DNA from: Ramlibacter agri | GTDB taxonomy: Bacteria; Pseudomonadota; Gammaproteobacteria; Burkholderiales; Burkholderiaceae_C | DNA length: 64,000 nt | Direction: 5' to 3' | Assembly (NCBI RefSeq): GCF_012927085.1 | Contig: NZ_JABBFX010000004.1 | Span: 1-64,000 of the forward strand | In this document: positions 43,501 to 50,610 of the stretch, piece by piece | How the letters are laid out: the number at the start of each line of letters is the position of its first letter | How positions within the stretch are numbered: position 1 is the stretch's first letter | Translations under genes and position numbers: made by a program | Notes under the pieces: generated by a model | Told to the model about the DNA's origin: nothing | What the model saw: only the letters and a program-made list of their open reading frames with translations | The model's database searches: none

Positions 43501-43575
43501 TGCCGAACCTTCGTTGAGAATCGCCGAAACATGACTGATCGTCTGCTTCTGAAAGGCCTTTGGCTTTCGGCTCAT
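40525..43575 (-). CDS. SNF2-like superfamily 2 helicase of the DUF6361-PLD operon
   Basis: A 1016-residue helicase. Motif I DEAGLGKT is at residues 32-39, motif II FDEFQRF near 237, motif III LSATPYEAL near 275, and motif VI QREGRVARFSG near 905 after TSVGQEGLDFHTW. The long central region (about 330-800) is a family-specific insertion. The ATG at 43575 overlaps the PLD stop (ATGA) and has GGGAGG upstream. The three-gene order DUF6361, PLD nuclease, helicase suggests a DNA-targeting defence complex in which the helicase translocates and the PLD protein cuts. I cannot tie it to a named system with certainty. Confidence 0.83.
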   Translation of the reverse strand: MSRKPKAFQKQTISHVSAILNEGSARRFLVADEAGLGKTMVARGVIQNLADLKRGRLTVFYVCSSQPIASQNADSLLSFLDNDKEIAKARAKADRPSLLPLSELPSHREVRLFTLTPMTMYSGGRRGLQRGHALERALACAFLHNVVGKPLQRVQNHLSMGVGGFGDMVRRYRADLAAKVAESDVDTKRFLKAFRLELMMALKVSRGRLWEVLESLRQERPVVMASIVRNVMAAAVLRALKPDLVIFDEFQRFRELMARGDGDLSKDLRMHGSQRRIIDVVLARDESVKLLMLSATPYEALTAGVGARHRHEDGDSDFFRIVDFLFEHHNQGASHRRKIREQFSLMEAELRKSAYRSAELAQARDELRRMLLKVMCRTERPPQQRHDLQIEAPALLPADLKAFGELATSMDNGVQSWAVPLWASVPAPIQTLGSKYKCWNNTSFKGTQPIIKRKQVDEGVIPRNWPHPKLRGMLDALPPKTLALPWIRPSLEWWRSRGPWAAANTSKLDGKLLVFSRFAATPGAVSGLVSYEVETRMLGSRPTGKTYESVGKASHFKVKADAPALFTLFFASSFLASLDPLASGFPRTVSAAKNALCRQLRARINAEVVNKVKRPLMKPHVLLIALEKRQQTWPAARDAWVKALAAGGSVSKAAALSAVRDWENKAKSDFTALSQSEFDLLVDLALDLPGVVVERALRRHWPGARDQRETIQMLLVNGFRRYFDKPWFASSLAGNGSGAATEGSKRPKDYPSDLRAAVVAGNLESVLDEHFWTMSNSGKSWDEGIEELTDALNVSGGRSRLRERGKGTLRIDLRCHVAMPLHPAKSDADSLPGERPARPDQVRHAFNSPFWPHVVSTTSVGQEGLDFHTWCRSVCHWDPARGPVELEQREGRVARFSGLSIRLALAQQATLDQREKGESPWKAVARWATSLEDSHTQMTPWWCVDQATTVQCNFAPAGSREHQQGAMLERARALYRMVLGATNPGPLLEELEADDNVTPDLAATAAINLRPPPLSS

Positions 43576-45476
43576 GCTTGCGAGCCTCCCAGCGCCGACT
43601 GAACAGCGCTCCAACTCTTTAGCAAAGACTTTAGCTGCCGTACGGCCGCGCGATCGGCGGTACTCGCGCCGTCATAGGCGGCGGCTAGGTCCAGAACTTT
43701 GGTTGCCCGCTGGATCACCTCAGGCCCGGCTTTCCCCGCCCGCCGCCAGGCCGCTAGGACGGACTCCACAGAGAAGCCGAGCATCCGCGACTTGCCTCGT
43801 TGCCTGTCTTTCTCCGAAGGAAGATGGTCCCATGGCTCGCGATCGACCTCCGGCAAACCATGCAGTTCCAGTTCGTCCGCGAAGAGGTCCAGAAGCCCCG
43901 AAAGTCCCAGGTAAGACGTAGCCAATGCATCGTCGCGCGCGTCGGGCAGTCCGCCTTCAAAGGGCGCGCTTTGCAGCCAGTGAAGAGAGTTTCCTTGCAG
44001 AGTCAGCTCGATATGCAGCAACTCGCTCTCTTTCTCTATCTCCACGACTGGAAGAATGACTTCGCTTGCAGCTTGCGGCCAAGGAATGCGCGCATCGCTC
44101 ATCCGGCCAATCTTCATGCGCGCGCCATGTTTAAGTACCACCGGCGTGTGCGTGACAACCAACACGGCCTTGTCCGCTCGAAATTTCTGCTTGAGCGCGA
44201 GAGTGGCGGCGAGCTGTTTTCTCATGTCCTCCAGAACATCCTCGGAGGTTTTGGGCTTTGGGCCTTTGCTCAGCGAACCGGGCTCCACCCGATGGCAGCG
44301 TTGCCTGAAGGCTTCAAAACCTTCCGCAAGAGCCGTGGCAGCCGGACTGCCGCGCTTGATTTCCAGGTGCGCGTGAATCTCCGCATTGCGCTCCCAGCCG
44401 CGGGCGGTCAGGTTAGGGCTTCCCAAGTACAAGACGTCGGTCTTCTCATACCGGGCCCAAAGAAACTTGGCATGGAGGCCCCGGGCTTCCGGGTCCTGGT
44501 CGTGGCCCGGACTGTCGGCGTCCTCGATGTCCAGCGCGTCCTCATCGACGGGCGCCAGTTCGTACAGATTGGTGAACGTTTCCAAGGTCTTGCTCGTGGT
44601 GCGCGCTACGTCCTCAAGCGAGGGGCGTATGGAGACCAGGGACCGATCGGCGTTACCCGTGCTCTCGGCCAGCTTCTTGAGGCTGGTGACATCCAGGAAG
44701 GGCGCGACGGCCAGAACGCTTTTGGGAGACGCCGGCAGCGCCGGAAGTCGCCGCGAATCATCGGGTTGCAAGTGCAGTTTGATACCCTTGATTTCAACGC
44801 CTCGCGGCACGTCCCACGTGACGCCGTCCAGTTCATCCAGCAATGGAGCCCATGCGGCGGACTGGGCCGCCTTGTGCGCGAGACGGCTTGTCACCTCCCT
44901 GACGCCGGGCACGGTGCTGCCGCCCTTGACGGCGCTGCTCAGGAAGAGAGCCAGGTCCCAGCTGTCATCCTTGGTGAAGTTGCGGCTGCCAAGCCAGAGT
45001 CTCCAGTGGTACGGAGGCTCGCCTTGCTTGATCAGGCCTGGGTCGGCCGGCCGGTAACGGGCGATACACACCTTGGGGTGCCAGGATTTGCCGGAATGTC
45101 CGGCTTCGTCATAGGGCACCGGCACGATGAAACGGTCCAGCATCGCGGGCAGTGCGTCCAGTCCGGGAGGCACGGCGAGGCGCCCCTCCTGCAGCATGAA
45201 ATGAACTTTGCCTCTGAGTGCGCGCATCGCGCGGACCAAGGCGACCCGAGAACCCTTGCCCGAGTATTTGCTCCGGTTGATCATGGCCAGCAGCAAGGCG
45301 CACAGGACTGCAGGGTGCGCGGAATATGCTGCGCAGAGCGCGCGGTCCAATTGCCAACCTTCAGGAGGCTCGAGATGCGCGAGCAAGGGAACCGATGGCA
45401 GGTGCTTGCGAACCCCGAGGTCTGCTTGGGCGGGCGAATCTGGCTTCGCGGGCGGGCTAAATTTTCGGGGCGGCAT
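43572..45476 (-). CDS. Phospholipase D-family nuclease
   Basis: A 634-residue protein with two HKD half-sites. The first is H133-x-K135 (WHPKVCIARY) followed by LWLGSRNFTKDDSWD; the second is H335-x-K337 (LHAKFLWARY) followed by LYLGSPNLTARGWERNAE. Two such motifs on one chain form one active site through a phosphohistidine, as in PLD nucleases used by DISARM (DrmC), Mokosh and other systems. The C-terminal 250 residues are of unknown fold. The start overlaps the DUF6361 gene by 20 bases and the stop overlaps the helicase start, so expression is coupled. Confidence 0.85.
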   Translation of the reverse strand: MPPRKFSPPAKPDSPAQADLGVRKHLPSVPLLAHLEPPEGWQLDRALCAAYSAHPAVLCALLLAMINRSKYSGKGSRVALVRAMRALRGKVHFMLQEGRLAVPPGLDALPAMLDRFIVPVPYDEAGHSGKSWHPKVCIARYRPADPGLIKQGEPPYHWRLWLGSRNFTKDDSWDLALFLSSAVKGGSTVPGVREVTSRLAHKAAQSAAWAPLLDELDGVTWDVPRGVEIKGIKLHLQPDDSRRLPALPASPKSVLAVAPFLDVTSLKKLAESTGNADRSLVSIRPSLEDVARTTSKTLETFTNLYELAPVDEDALDIEDADSPGHDQDPEARGLHAKFLWARYEKTDVLYLGSPNLTARGWERNAEIHAHLEIKRGSPAATALAEGFEAFRQRCHRVEPGSLSKGPKPKTSEDVLEDMRKQLAATLALKQKFRADKAVLVVTHTPVVLKHGARMKIGRMSDARIPWPQAASEVILPVVEIEKESELLHIELTLQGNSLHWLQSAPFEGGLPDARDDALATSYLGLSGLLDLFADELELHGLPEVDREPWDHLPSEKDRQRGKSRMLGFSVESVLAAWRRAGKAGPEVIQRATKVLDLAAAYDGASTADRAAVRQLKSLLKSWSAVQSALGGSQA

Positions 45477-46698
45477 GCAGGTCGGTCAGAAGCTGGCGAA
45501 CGTTCTTCCACCTAAAGTGCAGGGGCTCGGCATGAGCGCCCGACTCCTTGTCGGCCCACAGCGCCAGGCGGGCCCTCGAGATGTCGGTGCCACCCAATCG
45601 AGCACGGCCCTTTTTGCGGAACCTTTCGGTTTGCTTGTAGGAAGGCAGCAGCAATTCGATGTTAGTGCGGCAAAGGCGCAACCACTTCTGGGTGTCGCTA
45701 AAAAGCGCCGGCAGCGGATCGTCGGCGTGGAAATGAATGCCGCGCGCGGCCAGCTGGCTCAAATCCAGTTGCAAGGCTGTGTCTCGATGCTCGTCGAGCA
45801 GTTCTTGCAGGTGATCGCGGTGCGCGCCGGCTTCCCCGAAGCCGGCGCGGGCAGCCTGCTGTTCCACCATCGCCAGGTACAAGCCCCTGCAGATTCCGCC
45901 TAGCGACGAGCACTTGCGTGCGAAGTCAAGGAACTGAAGATGTTGCTGGGTAGCCGCGGCGTGTACGACAGGGTCCAGCCACGGCATCGACGCTCCCGGC
46001 GCACGATCGGCCTCGGCCAGCCGCGACAACAGGCTTGCTCCGCCATCAGGGGCACGCACTGCTGCAAGATGCCCCTTGAGGAAGTTGGCCTCCGGCCGCC
46101 GCAGCACAAATGTCGTGGGTTTGGATTCCCAGAAACCGGCGGGCTCTTGAGGCAGGCCCGTGAAAGCGGCTGCCGCTTCCGAAAGCACGCGCCCCTGTTC
46201 ATCCTTAACCCCGGTCTTCTCAGCGCTCCTTGCTTCGGTCATATGGCTCAGGACTTGCCGCCGGGTCAGGCCTTTCAATCGGGGAGAAAGAATGCGCCAG
46301 GCCGACAGCGCAGTCCAATACGAGAATGAAGGCGGCTGAGCGGCGGGCTCGGGCGACTTTCTTCGCCCGATCACCCCGTCCGTGTCGGACGAGTCCTTGA
46401 GGCCCTCAATCAGGTCCTTGGTCAGCTGGACTTCGAGCCGCTCGAGCGCCTTGGCAGGAGCACGCGGAGACTCTTCGGCCGCGCGCCTGAGCATCCACGG
46501 AACGAAGAGCGCGTAGCGCAACCTGGTGTGCAGCACTGAGGTACCCGGGAACAGCGTGTCCGAGATCACTTGGTGCAGCTGCAAGATGCCCAGTTCATCG
46601 CGGACGCCCTTGACCTCGTCCAGGAGCGCGCGTTCCGCGTGGGCGACGTCCTGTTTGGAAACGAGCACCCATCCGATCAAGTTTTGTGTTTTTGCCAT
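45457..46698 (-). CDS. DUF6361-family protein
   Basis: A 413-residue protein that begins QNLIGWVLVSKQDVAHAERAL and continues ELGILQLHQVISDTLFPGTSVLHTRLRY, the N-terminal pattern I associate with DUF6361. No catalytic motif is visible. AGGAGGGAG precedes the ATG. As first gene of the operon with a PLD nuclease and an SNF2-like helicase, it is probably a DNA-recognition or scaffold subunit; this is inference from order only. Confidence 0.75.
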   Translation of the reverse strand: MAKTQNLIGWVLVSKQDVAHAERALLDEVKGVRDELGILQLHQVISDTLFPGTSVLHTRLRYALFVPWMLRRAAEESPRAPAKALERLEVQLTKDLIEGLKDSSDTDGVIGRRKSPEPAAQPPSFSYWTALSAWRILSPRLKGLTRRQVLSHMTEARSAEKTGVKDEQGRVLSEAAAAFTGLPQEPAGFWESKPTTFVLRRPEANFLKGHLAAVRAPDGGASLLSRLAEADRAPGASMPWLDPVVHAAATQQHLQFLDFARKCSSLGGICRGLYLAMVEQQAARAGFGEAGAHRDHLQELLDEHRDTALQLDLSQLAARGIHFHADDPLPALFSDTQKWLRLCRTNIELLLPSYKQTERFRKKGRARLGGTDISRARLALWADKESGAHAEPLHFRWKNVRQLLTDLHAAPKI

Positions 46699-47413
46699 CT
46701 CCCTCCTGATTCCTCCATTCAGTTCCGGGTCGCTTTAGGACTATAGCGCGAGCTCCTCCTTGCTCCTGGTCAATTGGCCTCGAGCATCTCCAAGTACATA
46801 GCGCCTTGAGCGTCTTCCACAAAGACTTCGCCGCGATGCTCTTTGTTTGACCTCGCGATGTACGTCTGCTATCGGGCCGATGGCGATCGCTCGTCTCGCC
46901 TGTCGCCCGATGTCGGGTATCAGGAGCCGCCTACAGTGGGAAGCGCCAACCTGACCGACCGGCCCCCGGTCTGAAGCGGAAGTCCGCTGCAGCGGATGGG
47001 ATCCAAGTTGTCGGTCGGCCATCACTGCCCAAGTGATGGTGCAACTGTTGAAGGTGGCTGATGTCTCGACAGTCCTCTCGGTAGGCGTACGACTTCTCAT
47101 GTGCGTTGGTCTCCACTTTTATTGTTCACGTCGCGCTGCAGGCTCGCCGCACCGTCGCTCCAACACTGGAAGCAGGCCAGCGACGCTGCATCGGGAGATG
47201 CCGGCAAACCGGGTCTCGCTCTGGCGGGCCCGAATCTGCCGTGAAGTGGAGGGGTGATGATGTGAACCGGGTGCGTGCCCCGGGGAAGCTGACCGCTAAG
47301 TCGCCGACTCCCCTGAGACGGTCTGCTCTTACGGCGAACCTAACGTAGAACCGGACCTGATTCGGAGCTAGATCAGCTTCGGCTTGTTCTTCCGTCACAA
47401 ATAGATTCGCCGA
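46699..47413. other. Intergenic region between the DUF6361 and WYL modules
   Basis: About 715 bp without a convincing gene. The open frames present are short, arginine/serine-rich and lack motifs or good ribosome sites. It should contain the promoter of the minus-strand DUF6361 operon near 46700-46760. A perfect 14-bp palindrome, TCCGCTGCAGCGGA, lies at 46983-46996. The stretch looks like a junction between independently acquired modules. Confidence 0.5.
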
Positions 47414-48322
47414 TCAAGTGCCGCCGTGCGGGAGGAGCTTCATGACGCTTGCCCTATTGCGCAGAACTATTTGCTGACCCCGCAGATTGGCGGTGTCGGA
47501 GTCTAGTAGGCCAAGCCGCTTGAGGGTGTAGAAGAGCACTGCTTGGCGGCATTCCAGAATGACTTCTCCGTTCTCCATGCCGTAGTCAAGTTCGATGACG
47601 CGTCTCGATGCCTTGGGCAGCCGAGAGTTTGGAGCGAGGACAAGGTTCACCACCTGATGCCAAGCTGCATCGTCCTTTCCGGCGGTCCCAGCTACTTCGA
47701 CAAGTTCCACGTCCAGAATTCGCGCGAGCACGAAATCGCGGAATTCGTGGCGCAAGTGGCAGTAGGCCCGGACGTGCCATCGGAAGCCGTCGAATGCGAC
47801 GCCGTGGGGTGAGAGCATCCGAATCGAGGGTTCCGGGGTGGACATCGATTGGTAGGTGACGTTCAAGCGCACGCCGCGCCGGATGGCGGTGAGGACTGCA
47901 ATCACCGTGTCCGGCCGGAGTCGGCGCGCGGGAGTGGGTACCGTGACGGTGGAGGGCGTCCACCCGAGAAAACTCAGTTCGCTGGGCACCACGCCGGTAG
48001 TACGCGCAAGGAGCTCGTCGAGGTACCGGTCAGGCTCATTGGTTGGAAACAGCGGCTTGAAACTAGACAGCGCGATGTACATGCGCGTACTGCGGTCATA
48101 GGAAGCGTTCCCTGGAGCGCGCTCGAGGTATTTGCTGATGTCATTGGTCGCCTGGGGAATGGAGATGCCGAAGAAGGATGTCAGGTCACTTCGGTTGATG
48201 CGGCCGTCCCAGCGCAGGCGGAAGTCCAGAAACTCCAGGCGGCGGTCCTGGCTCCAGCGCAGTGACTTCTCTGCGCCGGGCTCGCTGGTGGTGTCCGCGG
48301 CCGTATTCGGTTCCTCAGTCAT
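47414..48322 (-). CDS. WYL-domain transcriptional regulator (BrxR/CapW-like)
   Basis: A 302-residue regulator with an N-terminal winged helix (LEFLDFRLRWDGRINRSDL, then FFGISIPQATNDISKYLE, about 25-65), a WYL domain at about 125-205 (LNVTYQSM, SPHGVAFDGFRWHVRAYCH, FVLARIL) and a WCX-type C-terminus. This is the layout of BrxR and CapW, repressors that head many defence operons and respond to nucleotide or DNA-damage-related ligands. It is transcribed away from the RmuC/SMC operon across a promoter with a large palindrome (48360-48392). It probably represses that operon and itself until infection or damage. Confidence 0.88.
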   Translation of the reverse strand: MTEEPNTAADTTSEPGAEKSLRWSQDRRLEFLDFRLRWDGRINRSDLTSFFGISIPQATNDISKYLERAPGNASYDRSTRMYIALSSFKPLFPTNEPDRYLDELLARTTGVVPSELSFLGWTPSTVTVPTPARRLRPDTVIAVLTAIRRGVRLNVTYQSMSTPEPSIRMLSPHGVAFDGFRWHVRAYCHLRHEFRDFVLARILDVELVEVAGTAGKDDAAWHQVVNLVLAPNSRLPKASRRVIELDYGMENGEVILECRQAVLFYTLKRLGLLDSDTANLRGQQIVLRNRASVMKLLPHGGT

Positions 48323-48359
48323 GAGGACATGGTACCAAAAACCAGCCCTTTGCGAACAG

Positions 48360-48392
48360 TAACTATGCGCGTATAGTATATTCGCATAGTTA
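48360..48392. promoter_or_regulatory. Palindromic operator for the WYL regulator
   Basis: Two perfect 10-bp arms, TAACTATGCG (48360-48369) and CGCATAGTTA (48383-48392), flank a 13-bp AT-rich spacer containing the -10-like word TATAGTATA. The site sits in the 98-bp gap between the WYL gene and the downstream leader ORF, so a bound dimer would cover the promoter. Confidence 0.78.
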
Positions 48393-48420
48393 GTAGCCTT
48401 TCATGTGGAGGAAAACCGGC

Positions 48421-48450
48421 ATGCGCGTTACCTTCGGAATTCGGTTATGA
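48421..48450 (+). CDS. Nine-codon leader ORF coupled to the RmuC-like gene
   Basis: An ATG with GGAGG at good spacing opens a nine-codon frame (MRVTFGIRL) whose TGA overlaps the ATG of the RmuC-like gene (ATGA at 48447-48450). The RmuC-like ATG itself has only a weak ribosome site, so this mini-ORF may load ribosomes for it. The alternative is that translation starts in frame at the GTG at 48405, giving a 14-residue longer RmuC-like protein. Confidence 0.4.
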   Translation: MRVTFGIRL

Positions 48451-50450
48451 CTGAGACCCATTTCTTCATCCTTCTCGCACTGGGCATCGTTCCGACCCTA
48501 TTGCTCCTCGCTCTATTGCTGCGAAAGCTAAAGTTCGAGACCCCCGCAGACCTCAGCGCCCGGCTGGGTCTCCTAGAGCAGGTCGCCCAAGGTTTGGTAC
48601 AGGCCGTCTCGCGAAACGAAGGGGGCATGCAGCGTATCGAGCAGCAGCTGCGAGGATTTACAGAGGCCACCGCCGCGGCCATGGCGGTCTCAAAGACTTC
48701 GCTTGATGAACAGCTCGAGCGCACGGTTGGGGAGGCCAGAAATGGACGTTCGGAGCTCAATCAGGCGTTCCATGCGTTCGAGGGACGGCTTGGGCATCAG
48801 GTGGCGGCGCTCTCAACCAGCGTTGGCGAGCGAGTTATCGAGCTGCAGCGGACAACCATGGATAGCCTCGAGACGAGCCGGAAGGTTGTCGATGAGAAAT
48901 TGGCGCAGACGCTTGACGAAGCGAGAAGCGGACGCATTGAGCTAACCAATGCGTTTGGTGTATTCGAAGCGAAGCTGGACCAGCGTTTTGGTTCTTTCGA
49001 TACGGCGCTGGGTGCACGGTTCGAGACCTTGCAGACAGCTCTCGTGGGCCGTCTGGACGCCTCGAGCAAAGCCCTGATGGACTTGCTCACGCAAGCACAG
49101 ATCGATGCCGCGAACGCCCGCACAGAAACCTCCCAGGCACTGGCTACCTTCCGAACGGAGATGGCCGTGCACCTAGGTACGGTCGCACAGGAGACCGGGA
49201 AGTCTCGTCAGGCTCTGGCCGACAGCGCTGTTGCGTTCGAGGCGCGCATTCAGGAGCGTTTTGAGGCCTTGACCGCGGCAACCCGTGGGACGCTGGATTC
49301 CCTCAAATCGGACATCACCAACCAGCTCGGCGTGATGTCGACTGCGATGAAGGAGCAGCTGGAGGGCAACGGCAATCAGATTCGGAACCAGTTCTCGACA
49401 CTTCAGGATGCGGTCGGCCAGCAACTGACTGCTATGGCGCAGGGTTCGCAGACCAACTCGGAGCAGCTTCGTACGACGATGAATGAGCGGTTGGCCGCCA
49501 TTCAGAAGGACAACACGGAGAAGCTGGAGGAGATGCGGCGGACCGTCGACGAGAAGCTTCACGCGACGCTCGAGCAGCGATTGGGTGACTCCTTCAAGCT
49601 GGTCAGCGAGCGCCTCGAACAGGTTCATGTCGGGCTAGGTGAGATGAAGAACCTCGCGGGCAGCGTGGGCGACCTCAAGCGGGTGATGACGAACGTGCGC
49701 ACTCGCGGTACATGGGGCGAGGTGCAGCTTGGCGCCATCATGGAGAGCTTGCTCACAGCGGAGCAATTCGCCCGCAACGTCAAGACTGTTCCTGGCAGCA
49801 ACGACCTCGTCGAGTTCGCCGTGAGGATGCCGGGGAAGGCCGACGATGCTCCTGTATGGTTGCCCCTGGACTCCAAGTATCCGGTCGAGCACTACCAGCG
49901 GCTTCTCGACGCGCACGAGACGATGGAGAAGGCGGTCATTCAGCAGGCGGCCGGGGCGTTCGAGTCTTCCATTCGGGCCGAAGCAAAGAAGATTTCCAGC
50001 AAGTACGTCAGCCCTCCGCACACCACGGACTTCGCCATCCTCTTCCTGCCCACCGAAGGCCTCTTCGCCGAGGTCGCACGAATTCCCGGTCTGGTCGAGG
50101 CACTGCAGAACGAGCACCGGGTTGTCGTCGCAGGCCCGACGACGCTCGCGGCTATGCTCAACAGCTTGCGACTCGGATTTCGCACCTTGGCAATTGAGAA
50201 GCGCTCATCCGAGGTCTGGGGAATTCTTGGCAGCGTCAAGACGGAGTTCCAGAAGTTCGGCGACATCGTTGATGCCACGAAGAAGTCGATTGACGCTGCG
50301 GCAAAGAAATTCGACGAGGTCGGAGTCCGGACGCGGGCTGTCCAGCGGAAATTGCGCGACGTTCAGGAGCTTCCCGTTGCCGACACACCTCCAGCGCTTG
50401 ATGCCGGCGATTTGCTTATCTTGGATGAGGACCGCGACGTCGCTTCTTGA
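48447..50450 (+). CDS. RmuC-like membrane-anchored nuclease-family protein
   Basis: A 667-residue protein. Residues about 4-26 are a hydrophobic anchor (FFILLALGIVPTLLLLALLL), then a long coiled coil spans about 40-400 with repeated heptads. The RmuC domain (about 400-625) shows TRGTWGEVQLGAIMESLL, LPLDSKYPVEHYQRL, DFAILFLPTEGLFAEV and VVAGPTTLAAMLNSLRLGF. RmuC has a PD-(D/E)XK-like fold and limits inversion and recombination at short repeats; the D-S-K segment would be part of the active site. It is the first long gene after the WYL operator and precedes the SMC-type set by 160 bases, which implies co-regulation. It is longer than chromosomal RmuC because of the coiled coil. Confidence 0.85.
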   Translation: MTETHFFILLALGIVPTLLLLALLLRKLKFETPADLSARLGLLEQVAQGLVQAVSRNEGGMQRIEQQLRGFTEATAAAMAVSKTSLDEQLERTVGEARNGRSELNQAFHAFEGRLGHQVAALSTSVGERVIELQRTTMDSLETSRKVVDEKLAQTLDEARSGRIELTNAFGVFEAKLDQRFGSFDTALGARFETLQTALVGRLDASSKALMDLLTQAQIDAANARTETSQALATFRTEMAVHLGTVAQETGKSRQALADSAVAFEARIQERFEALTAATRGTLDSLKSDITNQLGVMSTAMKEQLEGNGNQIRNQFSTLQDAVGQQLTAMAQGSQTNSEQLRTTMNERLAAIQKDNTEKLEEMRRTVDEKLHATLEQRLGDSFKLVSERLEQVHVGLGEMKNLAGSVGDLKRVMTNVRTRGTWGEVQLGAIMESLLTAEQFARNVKTVPGSNDLVEFAVRMPGKADDAPVWLPLDSKYPVEHYQRLLDAHETMEKAVIQQAAGAFESSIRAEAKKISSKYVSPPHTTDFAILFLPTEGLFAEVARIPGLVEALQNEHRVVVAGPTTLAAMLNSLRLGFRTLAIEKRSSEVWGILGSVKTEFQKFGDIVDATKKSIDAAAKKFDEVGVRTRAVQRKLRDVQELPVADTPPALDAGDLLILDEDRDVAS

Positions 50451-50610
50451 CCAGAGTAGTGGCTGGTTCAAAACGGAATCACGCGCGAACGCAATTTATT
50501 CGAGTGGTCTATTGACGAGGTGATTGGCCGAGCGATGGGCTTGGAGTTGAAAGGACTCGAGGATTTGGTGTCAAACGGCGGCTAGGCAGACGCTGAGGAA
50601 CGGAAACAAG

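Noticed and set aside
43572..45476. Calling the PLD gene DrmC of the DISARM-like operon
   Set aside because: It is 634 residues with two HKD motifs, lies over 20 kb away on the opposite strand and is coupled to its own helicase and DUF6361 genes.
46741..47398. Several short frames between the DUF6361 and WYL genes
   Set aside because: They lack ribosome sites, codon bias and motifs; I could not support a gene or an insertion-sequence remnant.
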